Shown here: positions 45,211-55,664 of the stretch, piece after piece
Layout of the letters: every line of letters begins with the position of its first letter
How positions within the stretch are numbered: the stretch's first letter is position 1
NCBI GenBank assembly: GCA_029204225.1
Contig: CM055102.1
Span: forward strand, 6,535,320-6,599,319
Source of the DNA: Diphasiastrum complanatum
Taxonomy: Eukaryota > Streptophyta > Lycopodiopsida > Lycopodiales > Lycopodiaceae
DNA: 64,000 nt
Direction: 5' to 3'
The notes under the pieces: model-generated
Told to the model about the DNA's origin: nothing
What the model saw: the letters and a program-made list of their open reading frames with translations, nothing else
Databases searched by the model: none
Position numbers and translations under genes: made by a program

Positions 45211-46018
45211 TGTCGTTCCCAGAATCGGACAACAGCGCACTACCGGTTGACAATAGGCGAACACAAGAATGAATTAGAGCTTGATTGCACGGTGGTTGCG
45301 GAAGCGAAGAGCAGGCAATCAGGCAAAGCAGTTCAAAAGTCAGACAAAAGGTTGAAAGCATGCAATACTGACAGAAAATCTGAACGCAGAACCAAACAGT
45401 AATTTATTCAGATTAAGTATAATGAAATACAAGTCAGATAAGGCTGGTAAGCACAAGACTATAGCGGATGAAATCGTGTGCTCACAATGCTAGCTACAAT
45501 CTGTAAAAGCTATGAGCTCATACTGATAATCCGTCTGAAAAGAAAATATTGCTGCACAAAGGCATCTACAATGTCTGTCTCTCTTATTTTCATATGTATA
45601 GATTTTATATACAATTTTACATTTGTGCAGATGAAAAGCGTGGAGCCGTTATGCTATCTGTTAGAGATCGTGGGTGGCTGTTGCCATTGTCAATTCTGTT
45701 TGCACAATACATGAGCGAGCGTGAAATACGACATTTGGCTATGAATAAATGGCTTCAGTCACTTTGCGAAAAATGCGAAGGTGTCGCAGAATGCTGAAGG
45801 CCGAAAAAGCCGAAGGTGTCGCAAAATCTCAAAGGCCGCAAGTTTGCCTTGAGAAGACTTCATGTCGAGGAAGTCAGAGTCGGGAAAGTCGAAGGAAGGT
45901 TGTGTCGACTTTTCATGTATTTCTATAGACTATGCGACAATGCAAGTAAGAAATGCAGCAATGTGAATGGAAACAGATTAACATGGGATTTAGGAGAGAG
46001 AAGGAGATAAATCCAACA
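45211..46018 (-). repeat. Copia LTR K1, minus orientation
   Basis: Reverse-complemented, it starts TGTTGGATTTATCTCCTTCT and ends GGGAACGACA. It matches the plus-strand LTR at 46,370 along U3, around AGAGAGACAGACATTGTAGATG, and in the U5 part (GTCTGATTGCCTGCTCTT-like). Length is 808 bp. The 5-base flanks do not match, so it is not a simple solo LTR. Confidence 0.8.
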
Positions 46019-46350
46019 CATTGCTGCTTCTCAAGCTATTAAAGAAACATTTTGGTTGAGAAATCTACTGTCAAATATTAGTCTAAATCAGTACACCTCA
46101 AAAATTGTATTTTGTGATAATCAAAGTGCCATTGCCTTTATCGGCCAACCCTAGATTTCACTCTAGTAGTAAGCACATTGAGATTCGATATGACCATGTC
46201 AGAAGTAAGATTCTCGACAGAGAGGTAAGCTTAACGTACTGTCAGATGCAAGATATGATTGTAGATGTTTTTACCAAGACATTGAACATTAATTCACACA
46301 ACAAATTTTGTGCATTGCTTAGTCTGAAGATGAAGACATTCACGGATCCA
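46019..46350 (+). pseudogene. Copia RNase H fragment between inverted LTRs
   Basis: The plus strand reads HIAASQAIKETFWLRNLLSN, then IVFCDNQSAIAF, and after a frame change HSSSKHIEIRYDHVRSKIL and MIVDVFTKTLN. This is the end of copia RNase H. It is cut at the left by LTR K1, right at the EAExIAAS motif, and leads at the right to the polypurine run and LTR K2. Confidence 0.87.
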
Positions 46351-46356
46351 GATTTA

Positions 46357-46369
46357 GGGGGGGGGGGGG
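46357..46369 (+). other. Polypurine tract (G13) of copia K
   Basis: Thirteen G bases immediately precede TGTTGGATTTATC, the LTR start. The position fits a plus-strand primer tract; the run length may have grown by slippage. Confidence 0.8.
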
Positions 46370-47313
46370 TGTTGGATTTATCTCTTCTACTCTCCTAAAG
46401 CCCATGTTAATCTAGTTCCATTCATATCATTGCAATTTTACATGCATTGTCGCACAATTTGTAGAAACACTCTATTACTGAAGACAGACAAGAGAAAGGC
46501 CGACTTGGTCGACTTATCGGGAAGGACGACTTGGCCGACTTATCAGGGAGTCCGACTTGTCAACTCACTCGACATATCGGGAAAACCCGACTTGTCCGAC
46601 ATGTCGACTTATCGACTACACTTAATTGGCCACGACATCGACTCGCTTCACTTCCGAATAGTCAAACCCTTCTCATGCCCCCACTTCCTTTATTGTGCAA
46701 TGACTCAAAAAATGGCAACAACAGCCACGATCTCCTCCAGATGGCACAACGGCTCCACGCCATCTTCTTTGTACACTCATCTACACAAATGTAAATTGTA
46801 TATAGATGACCATTGTAATCGGATTAAGAAAGATGTAAGTGGATCAAATATAGTGATTTATAGAGAGACAGACACTATAGATGCTTTCATGCATCGATTC
46901 TTTCTTCAGCATGATATTTAGCAATAAGCTCATAGGTTTTACGGAGCGGAGCTAGCTTTTTGAGCATGCGATTTCGTTTGCTATTCTCTTGTGCTCATTG
47001 CATCAATCTGGCTTGTATTTCTATACATAAATTGAATCAATCATTGCCTTTTATTGCGTTCAAAGTTCTTATCAGAATTGTATGCTTAAGCTACTTCATC
47101 TTCATGTTTGAATTACTTACTACTTTGTCTGATTGTCTGCTCTTCCGCTTCTGCAAACAACCGTGCAATTAAGCTCTACTTTACTTTTGTGTTTGCCTAC
47201 TATAGTAGTAGTGCACACACACCGAGGGAATCAGTTGACCACTGTCTTTGTGCAGTAGTAGGATCATTCCGATTTGATTGTTCAACCAGTCCGAGTCGTC
47301 GGACTCAAACCTA
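46370..47313 (+). repeat. Copia LTR K2, plus orientation
   Basis: Start TGTTGGATTT is fixed by the polypurine tract. The end is uncertain between about 47,221 and 47,313 (ACCTACA). It contains CGACTTATCGGG/CCGACTTGTC tandem words at 46,496-46,615 and shares sequence with inverted LTR K1. It abuts, or was inserted in, minus-strand gypsy fragment I. Confidence 0.78.
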
Positions 47314-47314
47314 C

Positions 47315-47870
47315 ATCTCCCCAGTAATAATATTTGCAACTCCTTATTTATTAGATCTATGACATTCACATTACATCGATAAAATCTTGTCACCTTTGGC
47401 ACTGCATCCCATACAAGAGGGATAATATGCTCGACTACAGAAGTAGGAATTCCCTTCAAATCTTTATATGTCCAAGCGAAACAATCTTGATATTTGATCA
47501 ATAAGTTTTTCAAAGATTGAAACTACTCTGGGGTAAGTTGCATTCCAACTTGAACAATCTTCTCATCTTCTCCCGGTTAAGGTAGATTGTTAGGCTGTGT
47601 CCTAGCTGGTCCATCATAATTTTTTTGTGTTTTTGGCACTTGATCTTCAGGTTCACGATGAGCTTTAGGTAACATGATCACAACATCATCAAGAGTATCA
47701 CATTTGAAATGATTCGTCATGTCTTGATGCACTTCATCTTCTTTCTCTTGTTCAAAGGGATTAACCTTTGTTTTGTGTTTAGATTTCTTGTGAGAAGGTG
47801 ATGACTTCCTATAACTCTGACTCAAAGAATCATCTTTAATCTTTCCTTTTCCAAAAAGGGTCATGTCTCT
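47315..47870 (-). pseudogene. Gypsy fragment I: linker and start of reverse transcriptase
   Basis: Two minus-strand frames: 47,945-47,577 (its gypsy part from about 47,870) with KIKDDSLSQSYRKSSPSHKK and CDTLDDVVIMLPKAHREPED, and 47,513 onward with NLLIKYQDCFAWTYKDLKGI and IPLVWDAVPKVTRFYRCN. This is the RT N-terminus seen also in element F. One stop separates them. The fragment is bounded by LTR K2 on the left and a copia piece on the right. Confidence 0.8.
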
Positions 47871-47881
47871 TGGAACAACAA

Positions 47882-48115
47882 GAAGCAAAATCGATTGAAT
47901 TATCTTCGACAGAGGCCGAATACATTGCCGCTGCACATGCTGCAAAGGAAGCTATCTTTTAAGGTGTCTATTATCGGACATCAATCATAGTTAGAGTACA
48001 AATGCTTTATTTGTTAGTCCCAAGTATCATTTTCAGAGTAAGCATGTTGAGATAAAGTATCATTTTGTCAAAGACAAAGTACCCAAAAGTGAGATTATTC
48101 TAATTTTTTTTTAGA
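47882..48115 (+). pseudogene. Copia RNase H fragment
   Basis: The plus strand reads KSIELSSTEAEYIAAAHAAK, with the catalytic Glu motif STEAEY intact. After frame changes come VSPKYHFQSKHVEIKYHFVK and VPKSEI. Both sides are cut; no LTR is seen next to it. Confidence 0.8.
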
Positions 48116-48119
48116 AAGG

Positions 48120-49675
48120 AGTTCATTACAACAAGTCCAGACATTTTGCGAGTGAATCAATTGTGAGTTTTGCAAGTTTTTTTTCTCCAAAAATATTGAT
48201 CATGCCAACCAATATTTCTTGGAATATATTTTCTCAAAACGATGTATATTCTCCTCCTACGGAGATGAGTTTGATCAATAGTGTACAAGCCACAGAAAGG
48301 CAATGTATGTAGAAGAAGCTCCAATGCAATTTGCTTGAATACTCTCATCAATATGTATATTGTCATGATCCAAACTATATCTCGATGAAATCAAATTTGA
48401 TATTAGAGTTTCCTAGATCCTAACCTAACCCTAAATTTACCACAATTATGGCCTAATCAAAGCTTCTTCATTTATGCCATTACCCCTTGAGATTTTCCCA
48501 ACTTTCTCACCTTGCTAATTTTTTGTCTCAATATTCTAAACTTAATCAAGTGGGTAGCCTCAGAGTTTCAAGTTGATAAGTACATCATGGTATTCATGAT
48601 TTATTTTTGATATTGGAACACATTAAACCAAAAACTACACCCTCTTTGTGAACATGGGTAGTAACATAGTTAGATCATATTTACCATCTACATTTAATAT
48701 ATCATTAGGATATAGATTTCTTAGGAAAATATCGATGACATTTCATAGCATAATGAGTCCATTTGCAATTCGATATATACAGACTCTTATGCAAATGTGT
48801 GTGGACTTTTACATGTTCACAATGCTAAATTCCTAGCCAATAGTGATAAAAGCGCCCCTTGAACCCTGACTTGGTGGTACAATTAAACAAGAGTATGATC
48901 AGATGTAAGAAGGGACATTTCTACAAATTATATGGATGACATATGTAATCTAATAAATGTAAAATTCTTGTAAGTCTATCTATTTTATAATACAAGTATA
49001 AAAAGTTATCATGGGCCATTCTTGGTCAAAGACCATAATCTACAATCAACCTTCTTCTGAATTCATGACCATGCTTCCAGGAGGTTGGTTGGTGGATAAA
49101 CTCATTTGCATGCACATGGATGGGCGGTTCCCTGTTGACTCAGCACATTGCCTCTAGAAGTGGGGAGAGACTCTTCTTCACCAAAACACTTGGAAATTTG
49201 GGTATGAAAGAGAACAATTTGCTTCATGTTGTGCACATCATTTTTGTGGTCACAAGCTCATTCATATATTATTCAGCCACGGTTTGTGTGCGAATTTCCA
49301 AGTTTCTGTGTTTTAGATATGCACCATGCATGTTTTAAGAGAAAACAATTGAGTTCCGACTTCGATGAAGCTGTCTCGCATGACCCATGTTGGAGTGACA
49401 TGCAGGGTCACATCATTCTGAGCAAAATCAATCTTGTATGGAGAATTTGTTTTTAATATAGTGAAGAGATGGTGCCTAGCATGAAGGGAGTGTTAGTCTG
49501 AAGAAATCTGATTTCAAGCCTGTCATGTTTACTAACACCTTGTGAATGCACATGTTGTGTAATAGACTTTTATCTATGTGAAGGATTTTGTGGGAGTAGT
49601 TGTGTGAAGAGCGCATCAAAGTTTTGTGATGGATATCAATGTTCTAACTCCTTGCCTTGTGAATGAAGTTACTTC
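48120..49675. other. No gene seen
   Basis: AT-rich sequence with short frames only (none with family similarity). A TCTCGCATGACCC/ATGCATGTTTT-style region near 49,330-49,420 has open frames on the plus strand but no recognisable domain. Confidence 0.4.
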
Positions 49676-49679
49676 GAGA

Positions 49680-50340
49680 ACTATGATTTTGACAGAAACT
49701 CTTCAAGAAACATTATTAGTTCACAATAATTTACCTATAGCTGGATGCTATGAGTAACAAGAGCCTTTGTTGTATTTCCTACAATTAGAGTTCAATAAAA
49801 AAGAAAATGAAAAAGGAGGGAGGTAGACTCCCAGCTATTGCTCAAGAAGTGTAACAGACGGTCCTGGGGGTTATATCAAAATCTGCCCATGCCTATGGCT
49901 TTTCCCATGCTATTGATCAACGATCCCTTTCCAACACTGCTCCCTGATCCCTTTCCAATGCCCTGCAGACTTGCAGATGCCACAACTGATCACCAGCCAA
50001 AGGAATTATGATTTTGACATAAACTCTTCAAGCAACATTAGTTCACAATACTTTGTCTATAGCTGGATGCTATGTGTAAGAAGAGGCCTTGTTGTATTTC
50101 CTGCAATAAGAAGGTTTGTTCACTCCCAACTATTGCTCATGGAGTGTAACAAATGGTCCTAGGGATCATGTCAAATCTGCCAACGCTTATCTGCCCATGC
50201 TTATATCTAATGTATGACACTGCCTACATTTTTTTGCCCATGCTTGTGACCTTGTCCACGCTATTGATCCAACGTCGCTGCTCCCTGCTCCCATTCCATA
50301 TCGCTCCAAAATCCTTTCCAATGCCTACACTCAAACTTGC
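49680..50340. repeat. Diverged tandem duplication, about 325 bp per unit
   Basis: TATGATTTTGACAGAAACTC at 49,683 recurs as TATGATTTTGACATAAACTC at 50,008, followed by TATAGCTGGATGCTATG and TTGTTGTATTTCCT in both. The second halves share CCCAACTATTGCTCA-type and TGATCACCAGCCAAAGGA-type blocks. No coding is seen. Confidence 0.85.
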
Positions 50341-50390
50341 AGACGTGATCGCCAGCCAAAGGACAAAGGAACAAAGAAACAATAGTTTTA

Positions 50391-50422
50391 TTTCTCATTG
50401 ATCGCTGACGATCAATGAGAAA
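50391..50422. repeat. Perfect 14-bp inverted repeat (hairpin)
   Basis: TTTCTCATTGATCG at 50,391-50,404 and CGATCAATGAGAAA at 50,409-50,422, with loop CTGA. A run of T bases follows at 50,428, as in a pol III-type stop, but no promoter is seen. Confidence 0.93.
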
Positions 50423-50494
50423 GACAATTTTTTTTTTCTATGCTAAGGCGCCGCACTCGGATGCTTCATTGGTCAGCATAAAGAAAAAAAAGTT

Positions 50495-50630
50495 GCCTTT
50501 CTCATTGATCGCTGGTGATCAATGAGGAAGGCCATTTTCTATTATGTTTGATCTAAGCATGCACTCATTGGCGATCAATGAGGAAGGCCATTTTCTTTTA
50601 TGTTTGATCTAAGCATGTGCATGGGACGGT
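50495..50630. repeat. Second hairpin plus 56-bp tandem repeat
   Basis: GCCTTTCTCATTGATC (50,495-50,510) pairs with GATCAATGAGGAAGGC (50,517-50,532) except one G-T pair. From the second arm a 56-bp unit (GATCAATGAGGAAGGCC then ATTTTCTwTTATGTTTGATC) repeats at 50,573. A related CGTTGGCGATCAATGCG word lies at 50,888. Confidence 0.88.
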
Positions 50631-51038
50631 AGATACTTTTTTTTTGCTGAATGGTTGTTTGGCAAACCAAGTCCACAAATGCTACTCTGTGATGTGTGGC
50701 AATCGAGCCAAGTGCACACAGACAGATTGATGTGCAATAATCCCATAAGTTTTAACTTTTACACGTCTTTGTTCTACAATGCTTAGAAAGTGTCTAGTGC
50801 ATTGCAGCTGGCTCGCAGAAAAATGGAAAAATCAGACCTGTTTTTAGCTGCAGCCAGACGATCAACCTTTTTGTCTGTCACATTGCTCGTTGGCGATCAA
50901 TGCGCCAGGCAATTGCTCGAACCAGACAATTTTTGGTAGGCATGTAGGCATGTACGCAACAGTCTTCATTGTGAGCACCATTGCCTTTTAAAGTTTTGAT
51001 TTGTTGCAGTTTGATTTTGTATGCAAGGTCAAGTTACA

Positions 51039-51235
51039 CTAAGGTGATTTCACGAGACGCTGGTTGTTGCTTTCAGCCATTCTTCCTTGGATGGCCTCTT
51101 CCTCAGCTTCTCCCATTTCTATTAGAGGACCAATGGGGTGCTTCTCTGGTTCTTTTGAAAAGAAACTCGCAATCTCTTCTAGTGTTGTTTCCTTTGTCTC
51201 AGGAATGATGCAGTATATGAACACTACTGAAACTG
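51039..51235 (-). CDS. Last exon of an MFS sugar-transporter-like protein
   Basis: The minus-strand frame gives about 65 residues: AVSVVFIYCIIPETKETTLE then EIASFF, a polar tail, and a stop at 51,039-51,041. The end of the last transmembrane helix followed by PETKxxTLEEI is the C-terminal signature of the sugar-porter branch of the major facilitator superfamily (relatives show PETKGxTLEEI; here Gly is Glu). An acceptor TTGGTATTGCAG precedes 51,235. Upstream exons should lie in 51,240-55,355, but I could not find them, so this may be a gene fragment. The substrate cannot be told from the tail. Confidence 0.65.
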
Positions 51236-51259
51236 CTGCAATACCAAGCAAAAAAATTT

Positions 51260-51375
51260 GCCTAGCCGCAGTTGCAGCCAGGCAAAGCAGCCTGGAGCAA
51301 TGTGCCAAGAAATTTTTTTTTGCTTGGTTACACCAGGAATTTTTTTTTTTTGCTTGGTTACACCAGGCAATTTTT
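51260..51375. repeat. Palindrome and short tandem repeats in putative intron
   Basis: A near-palindrome (GCCTAGCCGCAGTTGCAGCC then AGGC, 51,260-51,283) is followed by two copies of TTTGCTTGGTTACACCAGG with T-runs (near 51,328 and 51,350). GCCTAG/GCAGTTGC words return near 51,480-51,520. Confidence 0.75.
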
Positions 51376-51420
51376 TTTTTGCCTAGACGTAGTAGCAACA
51401 GACGTAGCTAGATAAAAAAT

Positions 51421-53050
51421 ATTTGCTTGGCGCGTTGCTCGCTGGCGACGCATTGGCAGACACTCTTTTTTTGGCTTAGTTGCAGTTCCAGCCACTCTTT
51501 TGGTTGCCTAGCTGCAACTGTAACCACACAACTTTTTTGTCGAGGTGAGTTGCATTAGCAGTTAGCATTAATACTGTGGGTGTTGAAGATGAAATCAATA
51601 ACAGCTAATTGATGTGGCACCAAATTATGTAGTTACATTTTATCTTTTTTCATGTTAGAAGTGGTAGACTTTAAGTCACAAAATAGCCTTTATTTGAATT
51701 AAATTGGCCATATGAACCAAAATTGGTAGTATAGAGTTTATAGTTGTTATTTTAGGCTTTATGACTTTTAGAGAGGAGAGAGAGTCACGTCTCATGCCTA
51801 TGAATATGATCAAGGTTGAGTAATCCAGTTTTATATTGGAGATCATTCATTGGAATTATTATCTTGGTATTGCTCTCACCTTTGCATTTGTTGTGGGGAT
51901 AGGTGGACTAGCTAGTTTCGGATGCTAATGATGGATGATGTAATGATGATTTAGTTGCTGTATGGCCCGCTAATAATAGGTTAACGTTCAAATTTCAATG
52001 CTCTTCCCACTTGTTGTGGAGTTAGAATACTTCCTTGCATATATTGCTCACATAGTTTGCATCATCATCTAATCTTGTGATTGGTTTGCCATATTTTCAC
52101 TTTAAAAAACTGAGCATTGCTCGCGAGACTTCCAACTTCTCCTCCAGTTGTGTGGATGTGGTGGAGAAAGACTTGAAAGCCCCAACAAAATTCTTGATGG
52201 ACTTGTTGGAATGATGCTGCTTATTACTCAAAATTTCTAGACACTTGCTTACCTGCATGCTTCAATGGGAGGAGAGTCAAATTTCACATCATCAAAATTT
52301 TATATGGCTTTTGTAGTATCTATGGCATGTTTCAAAAATTTATAAGTTTGATGAATGAGCACACATTTAAACAAAAACATTTCAACGTTAGTATGGCAAT
52401 TAGAAGGCTAACAATGCAGATTGTGTGTTCTATTGACAATCCTATCCACCAAAGTAAACATGAAGACTATATGTGTGGTGGGGTTGGAAGAAACCTCCTA
52501 GTGGGCCCCTAGTGATGCCCTCCCAAAGCCGTTCTAAGTCTCCATCATTATTTGTGCAATCGAGAGATTTTGTGGGGGTGGGGTTGTATTTTGTTTAAAC
52601 TTTGCATTTTTTTGTTGTTTATTTTAGAAAATGCAAGTCCTGGAAATTAAAACGATATGCTTCAAAATGAACATTAAGAAGAATAAAGGAGCTAATTTGG
52701 AATAGATGAATAGCACTATGCTTGCAATGCCCAGTGTGTTGCATGAAATTGTGTTCACTCAAGTTGAAAACATGCAGTTGTTGAGGGGTTTTGCCACAAT
52801 CAGATAAAATGATGATAGATCATCAACATTTTGCAAGATCATATTTATTTTCATATATTTTTTCCTTGTGAAGCTGATCAATCTATTTATCAAATACTGT
52901 AAGAGAATTTTGAATGAAAATATTATATCCTCATTCACCCCACCTCCCCTTTTTTGAGATCAACCAAAATATTGTAGGAAATAAATGAGTATAATCAAGT
53001 TTAGAGAGATACAAAAAGGAAAAGGAAACATTATGTGGAAATAATCTACC
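51421..53050. other. No gene seen
   Basis: A 50-residue minus-strand frame near 52,105-52,260 (EILSNKQHHSNKSIKNFVGA) might be transposon or exon, but I do not recognise it. The rest is AT-rich. Confidence 0.35.
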
Positions 53051-53053
53051 AAA

Positions 53054-53056
<3 letters not shown>

Positions 53057-53135
<79 letters not shown>

Positions 53136-53157
53136 CACACACACACACACACACACA
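53057..53157. repeat. Compound (CT)38-(CA)12 microsatellite
   Basis: CT dinucleotides run from 53,057 to 53,133 and switch directly to CA to about 53,157. Confidence 0.96.
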
Positions 53158-53370
53158 TACATGATTGTTGAGTGCTTTACAGCTCATATTGGTTTGAAAT
53201 GATTCTGAATTATCTCAAGCAATCAAGGAAATGTATTGCTAAATAGACCCAATTGTGTCACATATTGTAGACAACAAGAACCAAGGAAATAGTGGAAAAA
53301 GAGGTGGATAATGTAAGTGATAGATGTATGCATCCAGCAAAACTTTGGCTGTGCTTGTTAAAAATTGCCC

Positions 53371-53490
53371 AAAACATCTAGAAAATGCTTCTTGGTTTCC
53401 AAGGGGAGGCTCGAACCTGGGACCAAAGAAACTTTGGATGCCAAGCTAACCAGTTGAGCCAACCCCGTTGGGTAAAACATCTAGAAAATG
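53371..53490 (-). mobile_element. 86-bp tRNA-derived retrosequence with 17-bp target duplication
   Basis: AAAACATCTAGAAAATG is present at 53,371-53,387 and again at 53,474-53,490. The 86 bases between, read on the minus strand, contain TTGGCTCAACTGGTTAGC (A-box-like) and GGTTCGAGCC (B-box), as in a tRNA or tRNA-derived SINE head. The long perfect duplication is the mark of LINE-type target-primed insertion. The body is far shorter than usual plant SINEs (about 100-400 bp), so it may be a truncated SINE or a retroposed tRNA-like RNA. The cloverleaf is not perfect. Confidence 0.8.
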
Positions 53491-54379
53491 GCAAAATCAC
53501 AAGAAGTTACTTTTTTACATCTTTCTTGATTCTAGGCCAAATTCAAAAGTCAATTTGAACAGATGAGAGCATGAAGTCAATTCACTAGATAAAAGTGCCA
53601 AGAGTCCTTTGTACCAAGTTCAAGAATCATTGACAGCATAATATGTTATTGAATGAGAATGGTTTATTCTAGACTCTGTACCAAAGATTTGATATGAAAC
53701 TTCTTGATTTTGCTACTAGCTTGAGGTGAAACTTCTCTTTATAAATAAAAAACAGCTTGATTTTAAGGTTTGAGTATCAGCAATAATTTGAAAAACTGCA
53801 GTAAATAGCATATGAATGCACACTATGTTGTCAAAGTGATATTGACACACATCGTTAACAATCCAAATCATGGATGCATATCAAATTACTGGTATGTTAA
53901 ATGAGAAGCTGACCACTAAAAAGCCATACGCATAATGGCAAGTCCTGTCCAAACTCTTATTAAGCTCATGAAGGATATGGAGGGTTAATGCTTACTTTGT
54001 TGGTCAGAGAGTGCACTTGAGTAAGCTTTCCAATTATGCCTATCTTGGGATAGCTATCCATCTGTGCACAAAGGTTTGAAAAAAAATTACTAGTGAACGA
54101 CAATATTTTCAGAATAGGAAGCAACTACAATCAGTGACTTCTCCGTATACGTGATTCCGCCCTTTGTACAAGAGTCCATCCAGCTCATATCAGTCATATG
54201 GGGCCTGATGGTTAGCTCAAATTCTACATCAACTGATTGACATGTCAGATCTAGTAGACACAACCAGAAATGTATTCCAACCCGTGGCCTCTATGCAAAT
54301 AGTTGATCAGCAAATTAAAGAGGTGTAAATGACTAGATCATTTATGCAGCTTTGGTAAATTTTGTGTGTTTCGTCCACT
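53491..54379. other. No gene seen
   Basis: AT-rich intergenic or intronic sequence, with no repeat or coding similarity noticed on either strand. Confidence 0.4.
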
Positions 54380-54670
54380 ATTGTTCTGTGCTCCATAGCA
54401 TTATTGACATGTATATTTTGCTATACTTAATCTGATAACAGCTCTGTTGTTCTGCGTTTAGATTAGTGTTGATATTGCTATGCTTTTTCTTCATTCTGTC
54501 TGACTCTCTTGTTGCTCAATCTGGTAATCTGTTCTTAGCGAATTATTATTAGTCTAGCTGTTGACGACTAATATTTAGTCTTGTCTTTCGCGACTAACTC
54601 ACGACTGATTCAGTCTAGCTCTTCGCGAATCATTCGCGACTAATGATTTGTCTAGGCAAAGAATGGGGAG
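54380..54670 (+). repeat. Copia LTR fragment related to K1/K2 U5
   Basis: TATACTTAATCTGATAACAG and TTGTTCTGCGTTTAGATTAG, then CTGTCTGACTCTCTTG, parallel the U5 part of LTR K1 (reverse complement of about 45,330-45,440). It is followed by CGCGACTAA-type repeats and TTCGCGAA at 54,622-54,629. No internal region adjoins it. Confidence 0.55.
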
Positions 54671-55355
54671 AAAACTTGGACCCTTGTCAAGTAGCAGAAC
54701 TCAGGGGACTCAACCATTTGAAGTCAACCTTACAGCTCATATGAGGCAGTAGCTAGCTAAATTTTATATGTGATTTTGGTTTTGTTTTGTCAATAGGAGA
54801 AACACAAAGATAACTATGGGAAAAGAACAAGGATATGAACCAGGCAATTGCATGATCCCAACTTTATTGTACTGGTATCAATCATGACCAGATGTTTGTT
54901 AAAACAAGCTCAAATCTAGCAGTCAATGCTCAATTAGCACATACAAGCTTCTACCAGCCCCTTGAAAAAATTGAAATTCCCATTAGGAGTATCAAATCCA
55001 TAATGCAACAACTTAAATCTTCAGTTCTTATAGTAAGAATGTCGGTTATAAAACTTTTCTGAAGTAAGATCAAGGTTTTCCAGAAGAATAGTAATCAATG
55101 ATCGTCAATGATCAAGAAAATTTTGACCTTTGAATCGCCATGCAGAAGCAATCTTCATAAACTCTGCTGAATAGAAGCTGGATTTTATTAGAAAGCTATT
55201 TGACGAGTATGGGCTCAGCTTGCAACCAATTTGCAAATGCCTAGCAATGCGGTCTGCTGATTTCACCATCCAAACCTCTTAACATGCTAGCACACTAGTC
55301 TTATTTCGAAGAAAATAGAATAACAGGGAAGCATTGCCTGTTACAAAAGTCCCCT

Positions 55356-55664
55356 TCATATCCCAGAATTGTGTTTGCTATCATCAAATTGAGCATTTTT
55401 TGATGATTTGAAAGTTTCTAAAAAAGCCCTTGCCTTTTCCAACTCTTGCTTCTTCCTCATTATATCCCATTTGTGCTCCTGTGCAAGGATCTCAATGACA
55501 CGAGGCACCGCTTTGCTGGCCGCATTGGTATCCAGGAATGCAATTCTGGAGCGACGGGCTATAAAATCAACTGCAGATTCACAGTATTCATTTCTTGCAC
55601 AGTATGCAACTTCAGCTTCCAAATATGGGTAACCATGCGCAAGACGTTTTCCCAGATTTTCATT
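55356..55664 (-). CDS. SDP6: FAD-dependent glycerol-3-phosphate dehydrogenase, mitochondrial, last exon
   Basis: The enzyme oxidises glycerol 3-phosphate to dihydroxyacetone phosphate at the inner mitochondrial membrane, feeding electrons to ubiquinone; in plants it is needed to use glycerol from seed oil. The exon gives about 102 residues: LGKRLAHGYPYLEAEVAYCA, NEYCESAVDFIARRSRIAFL, AVPRVIEILAQEHKWD and ETFKSSKNAQFDDSKHN, then stop at 55,356. These are the conserved C-terminal domain and tail of plant SDP6. A clear acceptor (TCTGTTTTGCAG) precedes 55,664. No earlier exon is found to the right up to the edge, where a LINE series and a copia lie, so either the intron exceeds 8.3 kb or the exon is a remnant. 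The exon itself is free of stops. Confidence 0.85.
   Translation of the reverse strand, partial: NENLGKRLAHGYPYLEAEVAYCARNEYCESAVDFIARRSRIAFLDTNAASKAVPRVIEILAQEHKWDIMRKKQELEKARAFLETFKSSKNAQFDDSKHNSGI

Noticed and set aside
52931-53187. Arg/Glu and Cys/Val dipeptide frames across the CT/CA repeat
   Set aside because: Microsatellite translation only.
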